A stretch of DNA of 64,000 bases from Ehretia macrophylla (taxonomy: Eukaryota; Streptophyta; Magnoliopsida; Boraginales; Ehretiaceae): assembly GCA_037974665.1 (NCBI GenBank), contig CM075771.1, forward strand, positions 34,270,425 through 34,334,424, given 5' to 3'. The notes beneath the pieces were generated by a model. The model was not told the DNA's origin. It saw only the letters and a list, made by a program, of their open reading frames with translations, and searched no databases. A program made the translations under genes and the position numbers. Below, piece after piece: positions 23,026 through 33,944 of the stretch. Position 1 is the stretch's first letter. The number at the start of each line of letters is the position of its first letter.

Positions 23026-24287
23026 AATAGTGATTCTTCTTGCCTCGCTGATGCAATTGACGCATCTGCCTCCTGCAATGTATCTCCCAAAAGCATGTAT
23101 AGATTTACCGCTATCTTTTCTGCCTTGATCACCACAAGCGCTTCTTTGATGACCTTCATGATCCTATCCTGGATATGGGTCTTACAGCCAAGGTCATCCA
23201 ATTGTCCAATAGACAATAGGTTCTTTTTTCAAGCCCCTCACATGTCGTACTCCTTGAATGGTGCGAATGGTACCATCATACATTTTTATTTTGACGGCAC
23301 CGATGCCAGCGATCTCTAAGGCATGATCATTACCCATGTACACAGATCCCCCAGAGATAGGTTCATATGTGTGAAACCATTCTCTACGAGATGTCATATG
23401 CCATGTTGCTCCCGAATCCATTATCCAAGCATCAGTGAGCTCCTTTCTATCTTCTGATATAGTTGCTGCTTCACTGTATAAAATATCTCCATCATCAGGT
23501 ACAGTTGCAACACATCCTTGAGAATTTATCACCTCGGGATTCTTTTTGTTGCTCCAACAATCCTTCTTGATGTGCCCTTTCTTGCCACAGTTGTAGCATT
23601 TGATATTCTTTCTACTCCTGGACTTTGATCTACCATGTTTGTTGCTCCCACTCGAGCCATGTTTTATTGATCTGCCTCTCACCATTGGTAGTGCCTCTGC
23701 TTGTTGTGAACTTTCAGTTATGTCTTCTTTACTCTTGCGCCTAGTTTCTTCTTCTAGAATAGCAGCTGCAACATCATCAAAAGTAACAGAATCTGAAAGA
23801 ACATTATTAGTGTAACTAATGATGAGTTGATCATACGAATCAGGTAGACTTTGAAGTAGAATCTCCGCACGTTCAAGCTTCTTTATTATCTGTCCCAATG
23901 CAGTTAGTTGAGAAAATAATGTATTTAAGGTATTGATGTGATCAGTTACTGATGTGGATTCACTCATTCGAAGAGTATACAATTTTCTCTTCAAGAAAAT
24001 CTTGTTGTGAAGTGACTTGACCTCGTACAATTTGGTTAGTGCATCCCAAATTTCCTTTGCTGACTTCTTTTCCTCCACGCTTGACAGTACCGAATCTACC
24101 AACGCCAGATGCAAATTAGCCATAGCATTGTTATCCATTCTGTCCACTTATTGTCATCTGTCACCTCCGCTGGTCTGTCTCCGATTGCTGCCAAGCAATT
24201 CTCCTTTCTCAATATTGCCTTCATCTTCAATTTCCAAAGGGAAAATTTGCTCCCGTTGAACTTCTCGATTTCAAATTTTGCCGCCAT
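23007..24287 (-). pseudogene. RE5 gag and protease
   Basis: Gag starts at the ATG at 24287-24285 (MAAKFEIEKFNGSKFSLW, the usual TNT1-type N-terminus). It shifts frame near 24140 and continues through the UBN2-type gag core to a CCHC knuckle, CYNCGKKGHIKKDC (about 23605-23560). The protease active site WIMDSGATWHM lies near 23430-23400. A further frameshift near 23220 separates the protease from a short block (23216-23007) that leads into the integrase. Nucleocapsid and protease functions are inferred from family membership. Confidence 0.9.
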
Positions 24288-24393
24288 AGTGTTAACAACG
24301 ATCTACTTCTCAACTTGAACCGGCTCCCACTATTTCACTGTGAAAAGTACCGTACACGTGAATAGTAACCGTGAATAGTAACCCCGTAACCAA

Positions 24394-24407
24394 TGGCTCT
24401 GATACCA
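24394..24407 (-). other. RE5 primer-binding site
   Basis: The complement reads TGGTATCAGAGCCA, a perfect match to the initiator-Met tRNA 3' end, one base from the right LTR. Confidence 0.93.
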
Positions 24408-24408
24408 C

Positions 24409-25000
24409 TGTTGGGTATCGGCGCAGCGGAATGTTTGGGGCGAAGCGGTATCACACAGCTAAAATAAGACTGAGAAAATGATAATTGAGACACAATATTT
24501 TTACGTGGAAAACCCTCAAACAAATTAAGGGAAAAATCACGGGCAAGTATACGAGGTTTCACTATGATGTAAGAATAAATTACAATATCCTTCTCTCTAA
24601 TATAAGGAGAAACTAATTCTTACTCACAAGTTAAGAAAATTAATATGGAAGAAAACTATCAGGAAAAACTCTCAATATTTTCTCTCTGATTTCTGGAATT
24701 TTTGGATGCAATTGAACTAAAGAATGACCTGTTATTTATAACCGAGGAGTTGCTTCATCCATCTTCAGATCTGATTCATGCTTCGTTGTCCTCCACGTTT
24801 AACAACGTGCAATGTCTTCAACTTTGTTTCTGCGTGCAATGTGAATGCATCTTGATCAAAGTCTGCAGCACTTTTCCATTTCAATTCCATGTGCCAACCC
24901 CCTATATAATATTTTACTATATTTGCTTTTTGCTTTTCCCAACATAGAAGCATGCCTTTTCTCATGTGCATATTTTAAAAGCTAACTTTAACACCTCACA
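24409..25000 (-). repeat. RE5 right LTR (5' LTR in element orientation)
   Basis: This 592-bp repeat matches 19713-20312, from TGTTGGGTATC to CACCTCACA. CYP-A exon 3 resumes after the TGAAA duplication at 25001. Confidence 0.95.
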
Positions 25001-25339
25001 TGAAATTCAACCTAAAACTTTAGTTTTTGTTAATGCATGGGCAATTGCAACTGGAAAAACTCTGATGAATTTTTTCCCGAGAGATTCTTGAACAGTACAA
25101 TTAATTTTAAAGGACAAGATTTTGGGTTCATTTCATTTGGATCAGGTAGAAGGATCTGCCCTGAACTCTCAATGGGAGTTGCAGCAGTGGAGCTCGTACT
25201 TGCTAATTTTCTATACTCGTTTGTTTGGGAATTGCCACCTGGAATGAAAAGCGATGATATTGACACCAATTGTTTGCCCGGATTAATTACCATGCACAAG
25301 AAGAATGCCCTTTGCCTTGTAGCAAAAAGCTTTGTATAA

Positions 25340-27727
25340 TTTGTCATCATCTTCACATAAATACGCTTACTGAATGAGTTCTAGCAAACCGAACACTAAG
25401 ATGACTCTTTGATTATAGTATTTGGTATTTTGAAAGTAGATTAATTAAAGATACATTTGAATATCGTAAAATGATGAATCTAGTCATGTATCTCATCCAA
25501 TGTCTTGTAATTTTTCTAGATTGATATCAATAGCTCTAATACATCCTACTACTACTATAAATAGATAGTGTCATGGCGTTTTGACAAATAAAAAAATAAA
25601 AATAAAAATAATATTGAGAGTGAATAAAAAAATATGTATTATAAAAGGCGGCTGTCTATCTTTTAAAGTTTATATATTGTTGTAAGAAACATATTCTACT
25701 ACTTTAAGTTTATTTTTTAACTTATAAGTGGTCAATTTTTTTTTTTTTTTTTGTTTCCCTTTTGGTCTGATTATAAGTGGTCAATTCACTGACTAATTGA
25801 CTGGCAAATTCCTGATAGCCATTTACTACAAATTTGTACCATGTCTGACATATCAGCACACCACTATGCCATGGAAATTTTCCGCACAGAAACAGAAGAA
25901 GATTTCGTGACTGATTCAAATCCTTATCTCTTTTATAGATTAATATACATTTTGCTTTCAGAATTCAACTAGCAATAAGTGACCATATAATCGAATGTAA
26001 CCATGTGTTTAATAACTATTTTGCTTTAATTTCTTCACTACAAATAAAAGGAGAAATTAAAGATTTAGTTACGATTACAAATCAACTTCTTATCTTTATC
26101 CATGCCGTCATATTCTGCAAAAGAACGTGAGACATCTTCGCACGCTACAAAATGCATTAGACTTAAGTCCAAGCTTCCTTTTCCTACTTATCAAAGGGAA
26201 AAAAGTTATCTTTGGGCCGGAACTTGGTTTAATATTTGATTTAGAGATTGAATTTCAAAATCTTAATGGAAAAGTTCACACTTATAAAACACACCATTTA
26301 CTAAGGGTATTACCATTTATCCTACATAATGTTATAATTTTTTTTTTTTTTTTGTAACTTCAACGTGGCATTTTTTTAAACTCCAAAGTGATAACCACAC
26401 AAAAATCATCAGCCACAAACAAATTCATCTTTATAAAGCACAAGAAAAAAAAAAAAAGAAGAAGCATCAAACATATATCCCTACGCATATAAACACAAAC
26501 ACAAACACAAACACAAACGAGGCGTACTTTTGTTTCATGATTTTTAGCCATTTATATATGTACATGTGTATGTGTGTGTATACATATTTATATATAGAAA
26601 AGTAGGGGCGGACACATCTCTCATATAGCTTGTAATGCCATATTTCTCTACTGATTCAGTTCCGTCATTCGGGAAAAAAGTTGATTCGCATATCGACTTT
26701 GCCTGCATGTAATTAAAAAGGAAAAAAGAAAATTTGATTTACAAAAATCAATATCAAGTGAAATGCAATGCAAAATTTGATGTACTACGTTGGAGTAAAA
26801 AAAGGAACCTCTGAAAATCACAAGAAAAGTATCCTAACATGGCCAAATATTACACGTTTAACATGGCAATATATTAATACATTTAATTTATGATTCTAAG
26901 AAGTGAGTTTCACATATGTGAGCTCGCTGATTTCAATCTGCACTGATTGAATATAAACTCTTACTGTTAATTATTGAGAGATATATATTTATTTAATCAA
27001 CTAATGGTTGTATTATTACTAGCAATTGAAAGGTCATGGGGTCAATGTTAAGATTTGAGAACTTATTTTTCAATCGGTGAAATAGAGATGACGTTGATGG
27101 AAACAACAAATTCTTCTTAAGAAATCCCCACCTAATATGATTCTTCTCAAAAATTGTATTAATATATTGCCTAGATACATCACTTCTCTATCCTATTAAA
27201 CCCTATTAACACGGGTAATAAAATTAACGGGAAACGTGAACTGACGGCAACAATTACCACGAATTTTCTCGTCACGTGGAATTTTCTGTTTCTGACAACA
27301 TCACCTAGTTTTTTTTATATAAATTTAGAAAATATTTATAGCCAGTCAGCATTCGAGATATGGACTGAATAATCACCACCCACTAATATTAAATGAGAAT
27401 ACGCCAACTTCTCATTGCCTGATCTAAGGACTGAATATAAATCAAAATCACAAACGTACAACGACTCGATCCAAACTTGTTTCACCAGTTAATCTTAACA
27501 ATGCACGGTGGATAAAAACAAGTTATCAAGGTAGTCAAGAACCTCTAGGTCCTCATTTTTGCTATTGCTTAACCAGAGTTGGAAATAATATTTCATGTAA
27601 TTATTAATATGATATTGGAGTTGAGTTTTGATACTAAATTATTCGTCCACAAGGAAGTCTATTTAAAGCTGCAAGATCTCAACATTGTTAACACAAGACA
27701 AGAAAACAACACCTTATGTCAAAAACT
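25340..27727. other. CYP-A 3' flank and spacer to CYP-C
   Basis: Positions 25340-25930 are the CYP-A 3' flank, homologous to 41214-41768 after CYP-B. From 25931 on there is no gene I can support. Simple repeats occur at 25738-25752 (T run), 26340-26354 (T run) and 26490-26518 (ACAAAC units). Around 27010-27190 is sequence related to 12240-12420. Around 27495-27550 is the inverted counterpart of 12205-12240. The CYP-C promoter probably includes TATTTAAAG near 27660. Confidence 0.55.
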
Positions 27728-28079
27728 ATGGAGGTAATACTTTTTCTGGTGACTCCTCTCCTCTCTATCCTCATAATCTTCCTTCTGAAGCAAAGAAAAG
27801 TCTCTATTCCACCTAGTCCTCTCAGGGCTTCCCATCATTGGAAACTTGCATCAACTTGATAGCTTTGACCCTCACAAGCAGCTTGGGAAACTTTCAAGGA
27901 AGTATGGTCCTCTCATGTCCATGAAGCTTGGTTTTAAGCCAACACTGGTGGTTTCTTCATCAAGAATGGCAGAGGAGGTCATGAAAAAGCATGATCGCGT
28001 GTTCAGTAGTAGACCGGAACTACGCGGCCTACGAAGGCTCACATACAATGGCCTGGATATTGCCTTGGCTCAAAATTAG
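27728..28079 (+). pseudogene. CYP-C: truncated CYP71-clan P450 exon 1
   Basis: The fragment starts at an ATG (27728) followed by a hydrophobic anchor (MEVILFLVTPLLSILIIFLL) and a basic KQRK segment. The proline hinge is present as IPPSPL, where the family has PPGP. A one-base insertion near 27826 shifts the frame in front of [10 protein letters not shown]. The frame continues through [31 protein letters not shown] and [18 protein letters not shown], then stops at a TAG (28077). At that point CYP-A and CYP-B continue into FSPLNDY. No later exon is recognisable in the following 1.8 kb, so this is a dead N-terminal fragment of about 115 codons. It is clearly diverged from CYP-A/B and closer to CYP-E. 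Confidence 0.9.
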
Positions 28080-29375
28080 CTTTATATATATGAACAAATA
28101 AAAGTTTAGCTTACTTAATTTTTAACTCAATTTTGACCAAAATTATAATTTTTTAGACTACTTGCAAATACGTAATCACAAGAATGCCAACGACCAAGTG
28201 ATACAGATATTGGACATCTATACACTTGACTTGATTCAACTAAATTTAATTATACCTTAACATCTTAATCAACAATACAATAATCCTCCATAACATGTAC
28301 GACTTTGCTGGTCACACATCTATTTGTAAAAGAATAAGAGAAATGAATTTATTTTTTTCCTTCTTGACTACATACATTTATCATGGTATAACTTTCTTAT
28401 GTTAGTATAGACATCTCTTATAACCCAACAACTATAGGGCCACACTAACATAACAACTTACAATTACATACTTTAATTGCAGGAAGAAGAGCTGCAATGA
28501 TGAATAGATGATCAATTTTGTAAACATGTTATAAATCTTATAATCCAACATATATACAAAGCTCATTGTCAAAGATGACAAAAATGATAAAAGAAATATG
28601 GGGATGAGGAAGTAAAAATTATAACAAACTTATTTTAAAAGTTTATTGGTATTCTCATAAAGTGGCAAATTAGGTGAAGGCAACTTATGTTATTTGAAAG
28701 TTTGAGTCACGTTATCTTGATTTATTTGACAGGTTTGACAATTTTTTGTGCAATCTAATCGAAAACAAAAGTTAAAAATAGACATTGGAGAACATTTTAG
28801 GTTTAACTAAATGGAGCGTTGAAACTATCTATATTTTGACATTGGATGTCCTATTGATTTTAGTATATTTTCTTAGATATATCAAGCCAAACTCTTTAAC
28901 ACAAAAACAATATTTTTTCCAGATATATTACTATATTTTAATCAAAACAAGAGAACATAATGCTAATCATATCAAGAAAAATATTTGGTTATGTACTTCA
29001 TTCCAAACTATGAATTCAAGTATATATTTTTATTAAGGGAATGCGTTGAAACAAGTTAATAACATATTAAATATATGAGACTTAAAAAATTAAAATTTGT
29101 TCCTTTAGTTACAAAATATGGTTTAACGGTCATAACACTTGTGATTTATCTTATAAAATGTATATAATTTACTTTCAATTAATACGACAAATATAATTTG
29201 AATTAAGCAACTTTTTTAAGTATTAAATTATTTACAATTTCAAATTCAAAGAGCATGGTATTATACATATACTTTAGATACTCTTAATGTATTTCAAACT
29301 AAGAAATATGTTTGCGAAGTGAAAACTATAATAAATCTATGTTAGTTTTGATTAATTACGAACCTACCAATGATC

Positions 29376-29437
<62 letters not shown>

Positions 29438-29887
29438 GTTAGGCATGGTCAAATAATAAATTTTTGTATAATGTAGAGCATTGTAGCATCTTCTATTGAG
29501 AAGCATATGCATGACAAGATTGACCATTGGATTCGTGAATTCCTGGTGATAAAAAAAAAGATTTACAAGCAGGTCATATGAACAAGGAGTAAGAATGATG
29601 TCAAACTAGGAGGAGATGACATGAAGAAGATATATATATATACATGTATCTTTTGGAACGCCTGATCTATGTAAAATATTGGTTACTATTCCATTTTTAA
29701 AAAAATAGGTGTTTATATTTATTTCTTATTTGTTTATTTATTTTTTTGAAATGATATAGCAAAGTAGCTATATAGTATAATTTCTCAATAATGTGATTAA
29801 AATTGAATGAATTAATTTTATATTTTAAATTTTTAGAGCATTTACATTACACTTGTGCGACACTCGTGCATCGAACATGTATAAAAC
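28080..29887. other. AT-rich spacer without a recognisable gene
   Basis: I see no coding sequence here. A TA dinucleotide tract with a short CA tail occupies 29380-29437. Segment B begins at about 29888. Confidence 0.6.
29380..29437. repeat. (TA)n(CA)n microsatellite
   Basis: About 46 bp of TA dinucleotides are followed by about 11 bp of CA dinucleotides. Confidence 0.97.
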
Positions 29888-32460
29888 TAGTTTAAAAGTT
29901 TAAACCTTTACACTGTTTATTGTATTTAACACGCCCTCATGTATAGATACATAATATTAGTCGTCAGGATAAAGACAATCAAGTCCTCATCTTTTAAGCT
30001 AAAACCCAATCAGTCCAGTTTATTTTTTTCATCCTAAAAATCTTCTTCCTCTTTTTGGATGATATAAAAATTTAACTGGTAGAGTTCGATTATCAAATTA
30101 TCTTGCAGAGCTCGACTACCAACTAGTAAATTTTCGATTATAGCGGTGCGCCTTCACACATGCACCAAGTCAGTGAATGACGAACCCAACTATCGCTAGA
30201 CCATGCTTGACGGCTAAAAATCTTCTTCCTTATATAGTATATATGTACAAGAAAATCATAATAAAATATTGCCTAGGTGCATCACTTCTACCCTAATTAT
30301 ATCTTTAAGATCCGATGCATCTTCGAGAGAATTTAATGAATCTAGACGTGTAGTATTTAGCATAATTAGTTTAAGGGTTAAAATTCCTAGTTAGCATAAT
30401 TAGTTTAAGTGTTAAAAGTCCTAGTTAGCATAATTAGTTTAAGGGTTAAAAGTACTAGTTGTTGATTTTTATCTTATTTGATAAACAAATCTTCTATTTT
30501 TAAAAGTGTTATATTTAAATTCTTTAATTTTATAATTTATGACGTTATTAGTCATTTTGTTAAACAAATAACAATAAAGTCACAATGAAAAAAGGGACTT
30601 CACCATTACTTTTTAATAGAAAATGACAAACATTGTCACAAATTATAAAGTTAAATAATTTAAACGTAACAATTTTAAAAAGAATAGACCTATTTATCAA
30701 ACATGGTAAAGATTAATTAGGATTAACTATTTTATAAATCAATAATTTACCTTATCTCGATGCAAAGAATTAGAGCTAGCATAATTCTCTCCTCCTCTAT
30801 CTGTTTACTTCTTCTTCCAATGTAACAAAATCAAATCTTTTTCAAATTACGGATAAGATTCAGTAGAAATGTGATGTTACAAGCTGGATTAAGTAAAAAG
30901 CAAAAATATTTCTATGCCTTCAACAAAGAAACAAATAAAAAGTTTCTAAGACGGGAAAATTCTTAGGTGGAAGTCCTACAAAAATTGTAAAAAATGACCC
31001 AAAATTTTAAAAAATTATAATCATTTCATCTTCTTCATCCTAAACATTCTCACAACCATTTTTACCACCATCTCCACCTTCTTCTTCAACCCAACAAATC
31101 CATCTCCCTTCCGTTCACCACCTTCAACTACCATTTTCACTCCCATTTTTTTCCTCATCATTTTCAAGAAACCCTCCATCTTCACCTACCACCATTTTCA
31201 CATCCATCAATTTTTTCCTCTTTACCACAACAAACCCACCGCCTTCATCTATCATTTTCACCATCAAATCTTTACCACGTCAATATTCAAGTATACATCA
31301 TTGGTTAAACGTGAAGTTCTTACTTTCAAATCTCTACCATGTTAATCCATCAATCATGGGTTATATATGAAGTCTCTACTTCATTTACTAGATCAATTAA
31401 TTAATTATGTTTACATGTGAATGCGGTGTTGGGGGGTATACTATTGTGGTATTTTAATATTAACTTAATTATCTTATATATTCAATAAATAATGTGTATT
31501 TATGTATGTATTAATTTTGGAACATGAAAAGGTTATGTATTAATTTTGTATTTATGAATGTTTTAATTTTGAAACATGAAGAGTTTCATGTATTTAGAGC
31601 TCCATGCCTTTTCACTTGCATGTATTATTATTCATGTCTTGTCACTTGTATGTAATTAATTAGGGAGGTTTTTTAGGAGCTTACAAATAGGTCTCTTGTT
31701 CTTCCTTTCTTCAACACAACTGAAATATTGTGAGAATAAGTTAGAGAGTTTTTTTAGCCAAAAGAGAAAAGTGTTCTTGTGAGGAGTTTGTGCTCAACTT
31801 TCTAGTGCAGAGTTAGTTCGAGCTTTACGACAACAAGTTGGGTTGTTGTATCCTGGAGGGGATAAGCCATATCAAGATTGTTGTAACAATTTTTTCTACT
31901 ACAGAGGGTTTGAATCTCCTTAAAGATAAGGAGATTCTTGCGCCTCAATCCGATCGAGTTGTCTCTAACAAAAGTATTTGTACTTTAATTTTTGTATTAT
32001 TTTCAATTATTATTGTACTATTTCACCAACATATACAATTGCCCTCCTTTTTTTATTTGGTCCGATATAATTATCATTCAAGATCAATATATAAGATCCT
32101 AAATTACTTTACTTAATACCAATTAATTTTAAGATAGAAGCTCAAGTTGTTTATCAATATTATGCGACACAAACATAAAATAAGTAGAGATTTGACAAAC
32201 ACGCAAGTTGAAAGCAAGCCTATTAGATAGTGCAACAGTAACCAGACCCTAATTGTTGATCACAGTCTTTTTTAAAGTTTACGTTATATTGATGCCATTG
32301 TCAATTGGTAAATGGTTTCACCAAAAAAAAATTGGTAAATGGTACAACCGAGTAAACTAATGAATGAATGTAATTCCAATATTATGTTCTCTTTATTTTC
32401 CTATATATTTTCCAAGATCCTATTTTTAACTAGCTAAAAACTCTATGTTGGAGTCCTTAC

Positions 32461-32465
32461 GTAAA
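32461..32465. repeat. Target-site duplication of RE3 (GTAAA/GTAAT), left copy
   Basis: GTAAA precedes RE3 and GTAAT follows it at 38356-38360, four of five bases identical. Confidence 0.7.
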
Positions 32466-32630
32466 TGTAAGTATAGTAGATTATATTGCACACAGAGAGG
32501 TTTACATCATGACACTATTTATAATACAGTAAGTTGTATAACCAACTAAGATAAGGAAGGAAGATAACTATAAGCTCTAGAATTACAACAGGTAAGCTAT
32601 ACGAAACAGATTTGAAGTTATCTTCTATCA
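32466..32630 (-). repeat. RE3 left LTR
   Basis: 165 bp, TGTAAGTATAG to CTTCTATCA, repeated at 38191-38355. Confidence 0.95.
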
Positions 32631-33944
32631 CGCCCCCTCAACCGAAGCAGGATCACGATCTGTGAGATTGGACCGAAGAAGATGAAATCGGGAAATAAAC
32701 AGTCCCTTGGTCATGATATCCGCTATTTGATCAATAGTAGAAATGTAACGAAGAGTAAGCGCCCCAGAGGTGACCTTCTCACGCACGAAATGGACATCGA
32801 TCTCAATGTGCTTAGTACGAGCATATGACACAGGATTCGCCATGAGATACGTAGCACCAATGTTATCACACCATAGTGTCGGAGGAGTAGAGATGGAGAT
32901 ACCAAGTTCAAACAAAAGAGACTGCAGCCAACATAACTTAGAAGCAGCAAAGGCAATGGCCCTATACTCAGCTTCTGTACTAGAGCGTGAAATAGTAGTT
33001 AGCTTGCGCACAGTCCAGGAAATAATATTCGGCCCAAGAGAGATACAATAACCATGTGTACTTCGCCGGTCATCTGGACACCCTTCCCAATCTGAGTCAG
33101 AATATGCATGAATACTGAGATCAAGAGATGACTGGATATGTAAACCAAGGGAAATTGTGTCCTTGAGATACCGTAAAATACAGTTAACTGCTGTCCAATG
33201 AACATCTAACAGGGCATGCATGAATTGACACACTTTATTCATAAAAGATGTAATATCTGGACGGGTGACGGTGAGATATTGAAGAGCTCCAACAATACTA
33301 CGATACAAAGTCGGATCGGAGAAGGGATCGCCATCATGTTGAGACAAATGCTGACTAGGTGCAATAGGAGATGAGACCGGTTTAGCCTCTGCCATCTTCG
33401 CACGATCAAGGAGATCCAAAATGTACTTTTGCTAATTGAGGTGAATACCAGTAGAACTAGAAGTGACCTGTACACCCAAGAAATAGGATAGGGGACCAAG
33501 ATCCTTTAAGGCAAACTGTTTATTGAGCAAGCCGGCAGTGGTGGAAATTGTTGAAGCATTGTTTCCTGTCAAAACGATGTCATCAAAATAAACTAATAGA
33601 AACATAACATCACTGGACTCACGATGACTAAATAATGATGTATGAGACTTTGATGGGCAAAAATCGAGTGTCTGAAGAAATGAGCTCAAACGAGAAAACC
33701 ATGCTCGAGGAGCTTGCTTGAGCCCATAGATGGCTTTCTGCAAGCGATAAACGTAGTCTGAAAAAGTCGAATGCGTGAAACCAAGTGGTTGAGTCATATA
33801 CACTTCTTCAGTAAGAAAACCATGGAGGAATGCATTGTTGACATCAAATTGTCGAATTGACCAGTTCTCAGATAAGGCAATTGTCAGAACAACACAAATT
33901 GTAGTTGGCTTAACAACTGGGCTGAATGTCTCTTTGTAATCCAC
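32628..33944 (-). pseudogene. RE3 pol: reverse transcriptase and RNase H
   Basis: The minus strand encodes RT from [15 protein letters not shown] at 33944, through [12 protein letters not shown] and [13 protein letters not shown], to the active site [14 protein letters not shown] (about 33600-33560). Phe stands in the second position of the catalytic box, where most Copia RTs have Val (YVDD). An in-frame TAG at 33432 follows GIHLN. The frame then continues as ILDLLDRAKMAEAKPV into RNase H, with DSDWEGC, SSTEAEYRAIA and the ARTKHIEIDVHFVRE block. It ends near 32628. Apart from this stop and a break upstream near 33950, the domains are complete. Confidence 0.9.

Larger units (their letters stand above)
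19713..25000 (-). mobile_element. RE5: TNT1/Tork-type Ty1/Copia retrotransposon in CYP-A exon 3
   Basis: RE5 is 5,288 bp, with LTRs of about 600 bp (19713-20312, 24409-25000), TGTTGG...CTCACA ends, a TGAAA target duplication, a perfect initiator-Met primer site and a minus-strand polyprotein in the order gag, protease, integrase, RT, RNase H. It is the best preserved coding element in the window, but the polyprotein is split by a few frameshifts and at least one nonsense codon. It lies antisense within CYP-A and is absent from CYP-B, so it inserted after the A/B duplication. LTR divergence by eye is about 5 percent. Confidence 0.95.
17976..25339 (+). pseudogene. CYP-A: CYP71-clan cytochrome P450 pseudogene, split by RE5
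   Basis: CYP-A is the near-identical partner of CYP-B. Exon 1 (17976-18541) starts with a real ATG and encodes the membrane anchor, the hinge HPPGPPRLPFIGNLHQ and the region down to VAFGK. Exon 2 is 18851-19168 and exon 3 starts at 19448 with NIIFGGTDTN, a variant of the AGTDTS I-helix motif. Damage: a one-base loss after QSMK (about 19077) shifts exon 2; a Tyr-to-stop change sits inside LRLYPP (about 19647-19649); RE5 is inserted at 19712; a deletion of about 14 bp after NAWAI (near 25051) shifts the frame. The heme-loop Gly after the Cys ligand is Glu (GSGRRICPE, about 25146). Exon 3 resumes at 25006 and ends TAA at 25337. The enzyme would have been an ER-anchored monooxygenase. Confidence 0.93.
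14354..25930. repeat. Segmental duplicate A (partner 29888-41768)
   Basis: Homology to segment B begins at TTTAAAAGTTTAAAC (14354 and 29890). It continues through 15757, skips an insertion private to A, resumes at 16807-17400, and then runs through the CYP-A promoter, gene and 3' flank to the shared CTCTTTTATAGATT near 25930/41760. RE5 is inserted only in A and RE3 only in B. Both therefore arrived after the duplication. Confidence 0.85.

Noticed and set aside
31427-32031. A solo LTR with TGTTGG...CCAACA ends in segment B
   Set aside because: Flanking pentamers differ and the segment A counterpart lacks the same right end, so I list only a low-confidence LTR-like sequence in A.
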